In this document: one piece after another, positions 19,601-29,200 of the stretch
How the letters are laid out: the number at the start of each line of letters is the position of its first letter
Position numbering within the stretch: the first letter of the stretch is position 1
From: Sedimentitalea sp039941015
GTDB lineage: Bacteria; Pseudomonadota; Alphaproteobacteria; Rhodobacterales; Rhodobacteraceae
Length of the DNA stretch: 64,000 nucleotides
NCBI RefSeq assembly: GCF_039941015.1
Contig: NZ_JBDVFI010000003.1
Reading direction: 5' to 3' (one strand)
Made by a program: the position numbers and the translations under genes
The notes under the pieces: model-generated
Told to the model about the DNA's origin: nothing
Seen by the model: only the letters and a program-made list of their open reading frames with translations
The model's database searches: none

Positions 19601-22600
19601 GCGATGAATGGAGTGAACGCCTGATCGAGGCTTGCCGTCGGATCCGCTGGCAAATCGGCCGGGTCAGCAGTCAGATCAATCAGGGCAAGGACCGTGGGCA
19701 AATCGACCGCATCAACCACGCTTGCCAGCATCTGGCCGGTAATCTCGCCCGTCGGGTCGGGCTGAATCCGGTAAGCCTCGTGCACCTGGCCCAACCCGGT
19801 GCGGAGAGATTGCAGAAACACCGTGATCTGACTGTCAGTGGGCACGAAAATCGCAGACGGTTGGTGAACGTCGCGGAATAGATAGGTCAGCTCGGCAATT
19901 TCAAAGCCGGTGTTGTCGGCCAGATCGAGCCGTTCCTTCAGCCGCCGCGCCTGATCGAGACGACCCGGACCAAACGGGTCAAGCCCGGACAGGTCCAGCA
20001 AGTCCAGCAGATCGTCAACCGAAACCCCCATCGCGCGCTTCATCGTCGCGATGCGGTGCAATTCGGAAAGATTGGCCAATGACGAGGTGCTGTCCGCAAG
20101 CCGCCGATCGCGGATCTGTGACAGTTCCTCGGCCGTAATGATCCGTAGGGCGGCAAGAATTGCGGCCTCGTGATCGCCCAAATCCCCTGCCCCCAACGCG
20201 CCCAGTTCGAAGGGCGCAAGATCCTCTGCCGAACCAATGGTCCGATTGAGGAACAGCCCGGCATAGGTGGATACGTGGGTCTTGTCGGTATCGTCCAGCC
20301 AGTCGCGTGTATCGAGATCGGCGATCCAGCTTGAAAGCACGCTCAGATCCGTTCCGTAGGTCTCGTGCAGCCATTTCAGGTCTGACAGCGTCACCAGCGC
20401 ATCCGCGTCCAGCACACCACCGGTTGCCGCGAGCGCGACATCAAGATCATGCACTGACCAGCCCAGCTTGTTCCGAAGCCGGGTGAAACGTTCGATCCGG
20501 TTCAAATCGTCGGTTTCAAGATCCTCGATACGCGCCGTCGACAGGTTGCAGCTGATCTCGGCATCAATACCTTCACCCACTGCATATTGGATCTGCAGGG
20601 ACCCGGCGGGATTGACAAAACGGCTGTCGAGCATTTGGCGCAGGTCCTGAAACTCGATCCGGGCCGTATCAATCAGCGTCTGGACCGTGCGCAGATTGCC
20701 AAGCGACACGCCATCCCAATGGGATGCGGTGAACGTATCATCCAGCACGAGATCACGCTCGGTTTCCGTCAGTCCGAGATGCTCGATGGCCACCGCAAGC
20801 CGATCCGTCGGGTTGCGATCCGTGCGCGGCACCGCATTGAACGCATCAAGCAGTTCGGTCCGCGTGGTGTCAAGCGGGCCAAGATAACTGCGCGCTTCTT
20901 TCGTCCAGAGCGAAAACGGCAAAGACCAGGGATAGACCTCGCTTTCCAGCAGCGAATAGGCATCTGCGTTGATATGCTCCGGATGCACGCGCAGGTCGCG
21001 CACATCACCAGTGGTGCTGTGTGCGGCAGGTGTGCCAGTCAGGAACCCTTCGAGGATCTCGTTGACCAGATCAACGTATGGCAGGGTAACATTGGTGTTG
21101 TCACAGGTCAGGTGCATCGCGCCGATTTCTCCTCGGCGGGAATTGAGTTCGGACAAGAGGCCGCGATCGCGCAGGAACTTCAAGATCGCGACCATGTAGG
21201 CCGCCGGGCTGTAGACCGAATTGCAATGCTCGCAGGCGCAGAAATCGATGTTACCGAACAGTCCTTCCCATGTGGCCTCGTCAACCGTCGGAAAGGCGGC
21301 TGCCAGCTCGCTCAGAATTGCCGGGATGTTCCAGGCTGGCAGAACGTTCATCGCGATATTGTTGAAACCCGCGCCGTAGCGACCAAAAAGTGTGGTGGCG
21401 AGCGCGGTCTTTGACTGCGCGCCTTCAAAGACCATGCGGGCCGTGGTTTCGCCAAGTGGTTCAGAAAAGCTGCGCATGAACTGTGTCTCGCCCATCGCAC
21501 GGATTTGATAGGCCGAGGTCAGCCCGCGCTCAAGGATAGGCTGCATGATATCATTGCGCTCAAACCGAGGCGCGAGCGCGAATATGCGCTGTACGCCCTC
21601 CAGCGCGGCGCGGGTCTTGTCCTCGATTTCGACATTTTGTTCAGCGGCAAAAGTCCGCACCGATTTTGAAGACAAATCAAAGTCAGGATTTGCCTGCAGA
21701 AAACGCGCTACCCTGTCGGCGCCGTCAAAATCCGTTTCACGCAGGCGTGCAGCAAAGGTCTGCGTCGGATAGGCATCCTCGATCATCCGCGCCATCATCT
21801 GCGCATAGACCGCTTGGGGTTTTCTGTCGCCACTCACCGCGAACCCGGGCGGCAGACTGCTCTGCCCCAACCCTTCTACCAACGCCTCCCAATCCTTGCG
21901 GGTCAGCGACACCAACGGAGAAAGCGGGTCTGCATCATCATCGCCGGACAGGCGCTCGGATAGCTTCTTTGTCAGGGCGGTGTTGCCAAGGGTAAGCACG
22001 TTCAGTCGCGCGGTGGTCTCGATCTGGGTGCGGCCCCTGCGACCGATTTGGGGATCTGCCTCAAGCTTCTTCCAGAATTCCTCGGCTTTACCGGTATGGC
22101 TCTGAACCAGTTCCACGAACCTTTGACTGCCATCCCGGCCCAACCCGGTCAGCCCGACAAAGGTGGCAAAGGACGGCACGCCGTTCTTCAGGTCAGGTTG
22201 ATCAAGGATCGTCTTGACCTCGGCGGCGTTCACGGATTTGACCAGTTCGTCGATCTTTTCGCCCGCATCAGCGATCTTGGACGTGATGACACCAGCCTCC
22301 GACGCGGTGCGGATGGCCCGCTTCAGTACTTTGTCATCCATGGCCGCCAGCGCCGGACCATTCGCCGGAAGGTTCGCCCGGAAGAGACCGTAATAGACCT
22401 GCGCATCGGCCCCGCCATCTCGGGCAAACGCCTGTGACTTAAGGAAGTGCGAGATGCGTACCGGCGAAATCCCCGTTTTCGCATGCAACATCGAGACAGA
22501 ATCGATGTCGAGCTGTGACGGATCATTTACGCCATCGATCAGTGGCTCCAGCTTTCGAGCAACTTCGTCATACTCGTTCTGGGCCGGGTATGCGTCAGGC

Positions 22601-23196
22601 GCATTGACCACCAAATCCACCGTCCGATTGCCGGTCGCCCCGATGATCAATGGCGATCGGGTGACGCGGCCATTGCCGCGAGGGGGCCGCACTTCGACCA
22701 CCAGATCAATACTGCCGGCCTCCACTTCGGCCTTGAATGTGTATCGCCCCTCGGCATCCGTTCGCGCCGACCCGATATCCTTGTCATCTGCGGCCACGAT
22801 CCCCTTGGCCACACCCGCCACGACCGCACTGCGGATCGGTTTGCCATCGGGATGCAGGATCAAGCCGGTCACGATCAACGCAGAACCGTCGGTACGGGGC
22901 GGGTTGGGTACAGGTTCCCTTGGATCGTTGGGGTCGGGCCTGTCCGGGTTGGGATCAAGCGCCCGAAATGGATCATCGCCCAATGCCGTGACAAGCGCAG
23001 CCAGATCAGACGGGTTGAAGCTGCCAGTCGCGAGAAGCTGGTGCCGCCGCTGAAAATCAAGGACCGCACGGCGAGTGCTGTCGCCAAAAATCCCTTCGCG
23101 ATCCTCGACACGCAAGTTGAGCGCGCGCAGCGCCTTTTGCAGTTGCGCGACCGTCTCGCCGCGCATTCCTATGGTCAGCGAACCTGTCAAAGGCAT
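13612..23196 (-). CDS. Tc (ABC) toxin A subunit, TcA-like, with N-terminal peptidoglycan-binding domain
   Basis: A 3194-residue giant protein resembling TcA, the pore-forming and receptor-binding subunit of Photorhabdus-type Tc toxins (normally about 2500 residues). Residues 1-75 form a PG_binding_1 domain (GETVAQLQKALRALN, IFGDSTRRAVLDFQRRH). About 105-200 resemble a carboxypeptidase-regulatory (transthyretin-like) domain. The VRP1/Salmonella 28-kDa virulence region follows at ~560-700 and includes the signature CACEHCNSVYSPAAYMV near residue 650. An ABC-toxin/neuraminidase-like region lies at ~1500-1720. Long coiled-coil helices occupy ~2530-2760, matching the pore region, and the TcB-binding C-terminus carries FNLDHPSHYLRRIKSVGV and a final KDIAILMHYTV. 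AGGAGGTCG precedes the ATG. It lies 42 bases downstream of the TcB-TcC gene in the same operon. Domain limits are by eye. Confidence 0.9.
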   Translation of the reverse strand: MPLTGSLTIGMRGETVAQLQKALRALNLRVEDREGIFGDSTRRAVLDFQRRHQLLATGSFNPSDLAALVTALGDDPFRALDPNPDRPDPNDPREPVPNPPRTDGSALIVTGLILHPDGKPIRSAVVAGVAKGIVAADDKDIGSARTDAEGRYTFKAEVEAGSIDLVVEVRPPRGNGRVTRSPLIIGATGNRTVDLVVNAPDAYPAQNEYDEVARKLEPLIDGVNDPSQLDIDSVSMLHAKTGISPVRISHFLKSQAFARDGGADAQVYYGLFRANLPANGPALAAMDDKVLKRAIRTASEAGVITSKIADAGEKIDELVKSVNAAEVKTILDQPDLKNGVPSFATFVGLTGLGRDGSQRFVELVQSHTGKAEEFWKKLEADPQIGRRGRTQIETTARLNVLTLGNTALTKKLSERLSGDDDADPLSPLVSLTRKDWEALVEGLGQSSLPPGFAVSGDRKPQAVYAQMMARMIEDAYPTQTFAARLRETDFDGADRVARFLQANPDFDLSSKSVRTFAAEQNVEIEDKTRAALEGVQRIFALAPRFERNDIMQPILERGLTSAYQIRAMGETQFMRSFSEPLGETTARMVFEGAQSKTALATTLFGRYGAGFNNIAMNVLPAWNIPAILSELAAAFPTVDEATWEGLFGNIDFCACEHCNSVYSPAAYMVAILKFLRDRGLLSELNSRRGEIGAMHLTCDNTNVTLPYVDLVNEILEGFLTGTPAAHSTTGDVRDLRVHPEHINADAYSLLESEVYPWSLPFSLWTKEARSYLGPLDTTRTELLDAFNAVPRTDRNPTDRLAVAIEHLGLTETERDLVLDDTFTASHWDGVSLGNLRTVQTLIDTARIEFQDLRQMLDSRFVNPAGSLQIQYAVGEGIDAEISCNLSTARIEDLETDDLNRIERFTRLRNKLGWSVHDLDVALAATGGVLDADALVTLSDLKWLHETYGTDLSVLSSWIADLDTRDWLDDTDKTHVSTYAGLFLNRTIGSAEDLAPFELGALGAGDLGDHEAAILAALRIITAEELSQIRDRRLADSTSSLANLSELHRIATMKRAMGVSVDDLLDLLDLSGLDPFGPGRLDQARRLKERLDLADNTGFEIAELTYLFRDVHQPSAIFVPTDSQITVFLQSLRTGLGQVHEAYRIQPDPTGEITGQMLASVVDAVDLPTVLALIDLTADPADLPADPTASLDQAFTPFIADVPTRAGIIARLVEDTDPGFLTPETERAERFGLVLGALAPFLERIASEALVKTSFAGLLGLSEAAGDRLLSLMQSTADAAQPASTVFLDPAFSQAETEIAATANPDQFAMARRLLKAGLIVQKLEIPTEDLEDLFATAASFGWIDFNNLPLTEAAGATGFAAWVNTANLYAMTDRAPAAETSLLPLVLQADAGTGAGSLAAFLDALHTRLGWPRAEIEAFVEPAHFDLSDLDADWQGLAALNNLLRLEDAFGLLGKLGVAPAMAWTWTDTNVSREIATSIKQAARAKYQPIQWYDVAEPARDRLRDRQRAALVEAAIGRLNSPQIRDSEDLYNHFLMDVEMKPCFQTSRIVFATGAIQTFVQRVLMNLEDGASLSNADAEQWKWMKNYRVWEANVKVFITPENWIEPELRLDKSPFFQALEDTLLQGDVTLETAELAYQEYLEKLDEVAKLQVVGVWRENDTKTLHVIGRTASKPNKYFYRRWEESRRWTPWEEIPVEIEAEVVQPVIYNRRLYIFWFVTLVKADEEVPAPDTGQKPNRYMEIKLAWSQYRQRKWSGKRLTDIAVRTTRSRYDNVINVKQEYWRPTPVIKPNGDLLIAVQVTLGSFAAWLDSNFLDGLTAFRFVHDGDISLDRYDSADTHQLPFVARDNVYPVGFAERAEGGTALRLRGYNGTYQTVLDDAPHDFRLTTPLQYTHWTSAAPLFFEDKYRSYVIVPRHVFGHTPSFVGDLTMEVRPEIFMELEDFVRVNDIINGGVIGPLPDPDPVFGPDMRIQGAVNPARDRLPGIGGADPDPTQMDASVRAMGQVVGTAQPLLVHDMATPVFGGDVDVDLMTVRPDFQGGANQLFALMSDDGPAPVTPATRLLRGDSGSENFTIAAGEMALAAGVMNMAVFPGIWTFLPQKYLHTKYRFINFHQPYVPMLVRQLNRYGVAGVLNPREGGPADSLRRQQTREASNQEFDDIYEPGQRLDTSNLPVEQFDFEYGSPMSVYNWELFFHIPFMIANHLSQNLRFEDAQAWYHFIFDPTDNSDVPLAMNPYRFWKVKPFYENTDIRTVEEMLKLLSSSDPDELAARRDLEDQIKDWRKNPFQPHRIAEQRPVAYQKAIVMKYLDNLIDWADQLFRQDTRESVREATQIYVLASGILGKAPNKIPAPEGTKTIGGNPVQSFNDLAPHLNDLDNALIMLETVLPPAEVPGSDPAGGLGVATEFVAPGIDDGGSGPGFGGPDGLTTGEEPGDPPAPEIVGSTLFFCVPPNPKLLGYWDTVADRLFKIRHCLNIEGVERQLALFSPPIDPGLLVRATAAGLDLGSVLSDLGAPRPHYRFQSMLRTAFDLTADVKALGQALLTALEKRDGEDLALLRQRHEEVVLKSVRAVRKLRIDEAKEALSGLKKNLEGIQFRKTFHETRNPRIPNETLHMSQLELADTFDEVSRATSLVASALAAIPEFDVGAEGGFSSPTAKVQFGGANLSKAASLASQILAGVASSTRSNAQRASIRATYDRRQEEWDFAAAQAGFDVQNMEIQIAAAEVRLAVAERELENQEQQIEQSQEIHRFMRDKFTNRDLYSWMVTQVSGLYFQTYQLAYDLAKRAERAFQHELADSDASFVGFGHWTGLRKGLVAGEKLQLDLRRMETAYREQNRREFELTRHCSLTQIDPAALIQLRQTGRCEFEVPEAFFNLDHPSHYLRRIKSVGVTVPCVTGPYSGVNATLTLLQNRIRRNSVNADQPYTGPDDANFIVNTGGIQSVAISSGRDDAGLFQLSYQDERYLPFEGAGAVSRWRIELADPFRGFDYDSISDVVLKIAYTAREGGQAVAAPVIAALDTRLGEIVNATAATGLHRLFQLRRDFGTVLHHFLHPAGANDHAASFDLSVDHLPYVFRGRTIDIDNVTLVLELTEPALHENGAPLALTLQRAGGATQAQDLVTAGTAFGGLPHAEFTNTLGTLSTAETWNLSTTASAVAALPTALRTTVDVSGTDVPRIRADLVKDIAILMHYTVS

Positions 23197-23238
23197 GGGA
23201 GCGACCTCCTGTTGCTAGTTGCGCACTGATCTGCGCCT

Positions 23239-26200
23239 TTAAAATGCGACCACGGCGGAACCGCCGATGCCGGGAACGCCAATGGGATTGCCACCCTCGC
23301 GAGTGTCTTCAAACAGAACACCGCCCACCGAAACGCCGCTGAAACGGCCACGGCGGTAGTCAAAGAATCCGTAACCGAGAACCAGTGGCCGGATCGAAGG
23401 ACCCGCCGGTGGATTGATGAGATCCCGCGCCGCCGCTGGCAGTGGCGCCGGATCGGTAATATCCGGAAACGGGATCAGCGGGCCAAGCCCGATCAGATGC
23501 GCCTGTCCTGAAAAGCCCTCGCCGGATGACGCGCTAAAGCTGCCAAAGGCATAGGTTGTGGGAATGGGCAGCGGGGTCGGAAAGATCAGCCCCTGTGCAC
23601 CGCCGGTAAAGCTGTAGTCACCCGTGCTTTCGATCGAGCCTTCGACATTAAGACGCAGCTGCGGATAGCCAAAGAGGCGCAGCTGCCCGGTTGCTTCCAG
23701 ATCCACACCGCCCTCGCGCAGTTGCCCCGACCCATCAAGATTGAGGCGCGCAATGTTTCCGATGGTCCCGATCTCCGCGTTGAAGCCGAACTGGCCATAA
23801 GGCCTGAGCGTGAAATCACCGGAGTAGGTGCCAAGCGTCAGACCCGGGACTTGCACCGAACCAAAGAACCGCCCCTGCCCGGTCGCGTGACGGGCAAAGA
23901 GATAGGGATCGATCGAAGGACTGTCAGGTGTTGGCGCGGTAAAGGTGCCCGTCGCGTGCAGCGAAGCCCAGACCCCGGAACCTATGGTGCCCACGAGGCC
24001 AAAGGCCTCGGTGCTGGCGGTGATCGTGCCGGAATCAGCATCCGATGAGATGACCGCCGTCGCCTCGGCGCGCACCGGGGTGCCGCTGTCGGTGTCACCT
24101 TCGCCATCCGCTTCGTCAGAACGCGGTGGCGGCATTGCATCCGGCGATGGCACATCCATCGGCAGCGACGGCGGCATCGGGGCCAGGCTGAGCGAACCAG
24201 AGAATTGCAATCGGGGACCGGGGCGCGGCGGCAGGAACATCGGAATCCCGCCCGGCGTCGTCCCGACCCCGCCGGACACATCAATGCGGATATTCCTGAG
24301 CCGCAGCGGCCCCACTTCGACCTCGTCATCGGGATCCGTGCCCTGCCGGTCGCTCATCCGCATCGGGTTGTTGCGTGCATAGCGGTACAGGTTGGGACCA
24401 TCGACCAGCCCAGCGGGATCACTCGCCGTCCAGCGGCCCAGCCACGGCGCATAGTATCGCGCCCCCATGTGGTAGAGGCCGGTGATATCATCCTGTTCGG
24501 TGCCGACATAGCGATAGGTCTTGCGCCGGGTTTCGGTCGCATCGCGCCCTGCCTGGTAGGCGGTCGCACCAAAGGGATAGTACTCCTCGTAGGAAATCAC
24601 CGCCCCGGCCTCGTCAAGCTCCAACGCGGCCGAACCGATATGGTCGTGATACTGATGGCGCATCAACGTAAGCCCGACCCCGGCGGGGGCAGTCGTATCG
24701 ATCGTTGCCGTCTCGGCCAGTGCAAAGCGGCTTTCACCATCCATCAGGTGCACCGTTTCACGCTCGATCACGAGCCCTGTGCCGCTATGGCGGCGGAAGA
24801 GCTCGAACCCACCAAGATAAAGGCGCTCTTCTCGAACCGCGCCGCGGATCTCGGTCTTGCGGACACGTACACCATCGGCATCATAGGTATAATGCGCCTC
24901 GGCTGTCCCGCGCACCACTCGGCGCAGGCGGTCGTTCTGGTCCCATTCCGTAAGGTCGAGATGCGGCAACGCCATGTTGCCATGACTGTCATGGGAAAAG
25001 CTCTCGGTGATCCCAGCGGCGGTGGTGTCGATCAGCTGATTGGACCCGCCCGCGTATGTAGCGGTCTGTCGCCACTGCTCGGCAAAGGCCCCGACACCCG
25101 CGCGATGCACGATCTCCAAAATATTGCCCGCCAGATCGTAATCATAACCCTGCACGTAACTGCGCAAGGCGACGCCATCGCCGGGATGTGCAAGGCCGCT
25201 CCGCGTGGGGTCCTCTGGTCCCGGCGGGCGGTTCAATCCGACATGCTCGCGACCCGTCGCCTGCGCCAGCCGATAGAGAGGCGTGTACCGGAATTGTCTT
25301 TGCGCGCCCACGACCGCACCGGCGAAATAGACATCTGCCTGTGCGGCATCGCTGATCTCGGTGACATTGCCGACTGGATCATAGGTATAGCTCAGGTCCT
25401 GCAACGGCGTCGTCGCCCGCAGCGTTAACAAACGCGTCAGCCGAAAGGTTTCCGGATCGAAAATCTGCTCGGTTCTTGTGCCATTGGCATAATCGACCGC
25501 CATGCGCCTGCCATGTGCATCATAATCGATGTTGTTAATCTGCGGCTGGCTCGGGCCACCGCGCACCGCAAGCGCGATACCATCAAGCACCCGGGCTTCG
25601 TTATAGCTTGGTGTGATCACCGATGCGGACATACCCGCGCTGGCAGGGGTGCTGATCCGCACCGGGCGCGAAAGCGCATCATAGACGGTTTCGCTGATGA
25701 AAATCTCGGTCTCAAGCGGGGTCTCGGGGTCAGGCAGGTCATAGTCGCTGATACCAGTCGTTGCCGAAACCAACCTACGCGCCATGCGTGTCAGGTTGCC
25801 GTTGAAATCAAATGCCTCGTGCGCTAGCAGCCCGGCCTGATCAAACCGGCGATAGAGCCGTGTTCGAAGGTTGCGCGCCTCTGCATCGGCAGGGGCATCC
25901 GGGCCATCGCCATGCTCCAGCCGCGAGACCAGAACCTCGGCACCACCACCAACGCTGAGCCAGCTTTGAATAGGTCGATCAAGGGCGTCATACTCAGTCC
26001 GTGTCCTGTGCCCCCGACTGTCCCAGCCCAGAACGACCCGGCCAAGAACATCCGGAAACAGCCGCCGCGCGCCGCTGTCAGGGCCGTTTTGGGCGACGCG
26101 TTCTCCAGTAATCGAAAACACGTAACGCATGACCGAATTGCCGCGCGCATCAATCACCTCGCGACTGCGCCCCGAAATGTCGATGACTGTGCGCACCGTC

Positions 26201-29200
26201 TGCGTTGTGCCGCCACCGGGATCGGTTTCCGTCGCCACCGACCGGCCCAAGGTGTCAAAATGCTCGCGCGTGGGTGTATCGGCATGTGCGGCGGCGAGCC
26301 ACGCCGCCCGTGTCTCCGGGAGGGTCGGTTCGGGATCAAGCGCCGGATCGGGTGCACCCCGTGCGGCGTACCAGTCACTGTCGAGCACCGTGTCGTTGCG
26401 ATCGTGACGCACCACCAGCCACGGCGTAAAGCTGACCCGCTCAAGCGTCCCGTCGGGATAGTCTGTCCGGATTTCGCGGCCCAAAGCATCGTAATGCCTA
26501 AGCGCGGTGACACCAACCTCAACTAAATCCAACTCGGTCTCATACTCCGGACTAGGCGAAAAATAGGGCTCATAGGCCTTGACTGGGTTGCCCTTGTTAT
26601 TCTGCACAATCCGACCCGAAGCCACCCATCGCAGTGCAGGGGTTGTGTCGATCTCGACCACGCCACCGGGGGTCCGCACGCGTGCAAGCCCCGGTTCGGC
26701 CTCGCGCTTGGTCATTTGCACGCCACCCGCACCGTTGGTGTATTCGATGCTGACACGTATCGGGCTGCCCGGCCCATGGCGTTCTTTTGTTTCAGTGCGC
26801 ACGAAATTGGGGCGACCGGACCCCGAAAACACCCCAAGGTCATAGCTGTGGCGCACGGTCGGGTCCGCCAGCGTATCGCCCTCGGTCCCCTTGCCAAGTC
26901 GCGCGGTCGCGATCACAAAACCCAACTCGTCGGTGCGGAACTGCGTGCGATTGAGATTGGGCGAGATCTTCTCGACAGGCGACAAGGTGCGCGTGTCGTT
27001 GATGAACTGCGACACGTTGCCGACAAAATCGGTGCGGCTCTCAACCAACAGCGCGTCCGCATCGCGTGTCAGACTGGCCACATCGCCAAACGGCGTCTCG
27101 ACCGAGACCGGTTGAAAGAACGGACCATAGTGGACAACAGAGGTCGGGCGCCACCACTCTCCATCAATGTTTTCATAGCCCGCAGTCGCCATCGCCGCCG
27201 CGTCAACATCGGTCCCGTAGACCTCGCTCAACAAACCGGGCGTGAAGGCCAATGCAAGGCTGCGGCGCGCCAGCACCCGGGCCGCGATGGAACCAAAAGA
27301 CAATGCGACTGTACCCGTCTCATCCCAAAACTCGGTTCGCATGGCGGAAATCATTCGGCGTTCAGGCGCGCCCGATAGCGAGGCTTCGAAGGGTATGCCC
27401 GCAGCGCCGCTGATGGCTGCGTCAAGCGCCCTCAATTCGAAAAGCTCTCCGGTTGGCGCTATCCCCCCGATCTCAAAACTCCGCTCCTCGACGGCGACGG
27501 GCAGACGATAGGCAGTGGGCGTATCGATTTCATTGGAGTAGGTCGTGGATTGACTAGTGATGCGCAGCCTTGCCTGCTCGGCTCGGGCTTGCGCAGGAAT
27601 GGCGGGGTCGGCATTGGTGCGCGGATAGACCACGTTCGCGGTGCGCACCGGATTGCCCAATGTGTCTTCTGCCAGCGTTAGGGTATGCGACAGGCGTGGC
27701 TCTGAAAGCCCCTGCTCCACATGCAGGGTCAAAGTCTCAGCCACCGTCGCGAACACCACCGACGGCGTATTGTCGGCCCGATCCTGCACGCGGGTTACCC
27801 GATGGCGGGTGTTGGCAATGGTCAACGGGATCGCTGCGCGGGGCGCGCCGTCCTCGGCAAAAACCTCCTCGCGCAGCGTCTTGCCTTTCAGCGCACGCGC
27901 CGCCTCGCGCGCGGTCTCGGCATCAAGGGTTGCAGGCAGATCGATAGGCGGCAGGGATGGCTCGGGATGGGTGGGATCACGAAAGTACTCGGATTGCAGA
28001 CCCCGTGGCAGGTGCCGCGCATCCGGGCCATCTCCGGTGTGATACCAGGTGCGGGTCAGAACAGGGGCCTGATCCAGTGGGTCGGGCTCTGTTTCGCCGC
28101 CATCGGTGGCGGTAAAGTGGCGCGCCGTCTCGGAGTCGCGCCGGTCGACCCGCGCAAATCCACGAAACTCTCGCTCGACCGTGTCGTAATGACCATGGTG
28201 ATAGGAAAACGTTTCAACCCGCGCAGTTTCCGCCACCAGATCGCGGGTTTCCACCCGCGAAACGAGATGAACCGGGAATGGCAACTTGGTCAGCCATGGT
28301 CGGCCCTCGGCCCGGTCGGCGAGGTAATAGGCCGTGGAATGACGATACTCGACCGCAACTTCGGCGCCTGATCCGTTGCTATATCCTGTCATCAGATACG
28401 GCTTGCGCCCGCCCATCAGGTCAACCACGCGCAGCGGCGCAGCAGCATCCGCAGGCAGGCCCGAAGACCAGACAAGACAGGTCGTTCCCTGCCCGTAAAT
28501 ATCCGCCGTTTCGATACGGGCATCAGCATGATGCGGCAGACCAGCAATCTCGATCGGGGCCTCTGTCCAGCCATTGCCCCAGAGGTTGCGCCAGATCTGC
28601 GCGCGGTCGGTCAAATAGATCAGGTCCGCAGGGCCGGTGCCGTCGATATCGGCCAGTCTGAGGCGTGACGGGTCGAACCGGTCGGGCGCGTCAAGCAATG
28701 GTGCGTCGGCCATGTCCACGCGCAGCCCAAACCGTCCATAACCGCAGTTGGGCCAATAGCTGATCGATCCGTTGCGCACCCGCACGATGTCGCTGAGCCC
28801 GTCGCCGGTCATGTCAGCCAGCAGCACCGACTGTTCGGGGTCCGAAAACACCACCCGAGGATTGCGCGCCTCGTCATCCAAGAGGTCCACGACTCGCGCA
28901 GGTGCGTGGCCATCGGCGCCCCTGCTTTCGTACCAAACCAGGCTCTCGCCTTCGGTGATCAGCAAATCAGGTCGCCCGTCGCCGGTCAGATCGACAGGGC
29001 GAGCGTCGGGCGTATCCGCAGATCGATTGACCGCGTGCGGTATGTGGGCAAACGCGGTCCAGGTTTCATCCTGTTCCAACGTGTATTGACCACGCGGGCA
29101 GGTATCGCGGCTTGCGAGCCTCTGGCGACCGTCACCGCCGAGATCGATCAGGTTGCTGGCCCCCGTCGCCAGCGCGGGCAAAGGATCAACGGCTTCCTGT

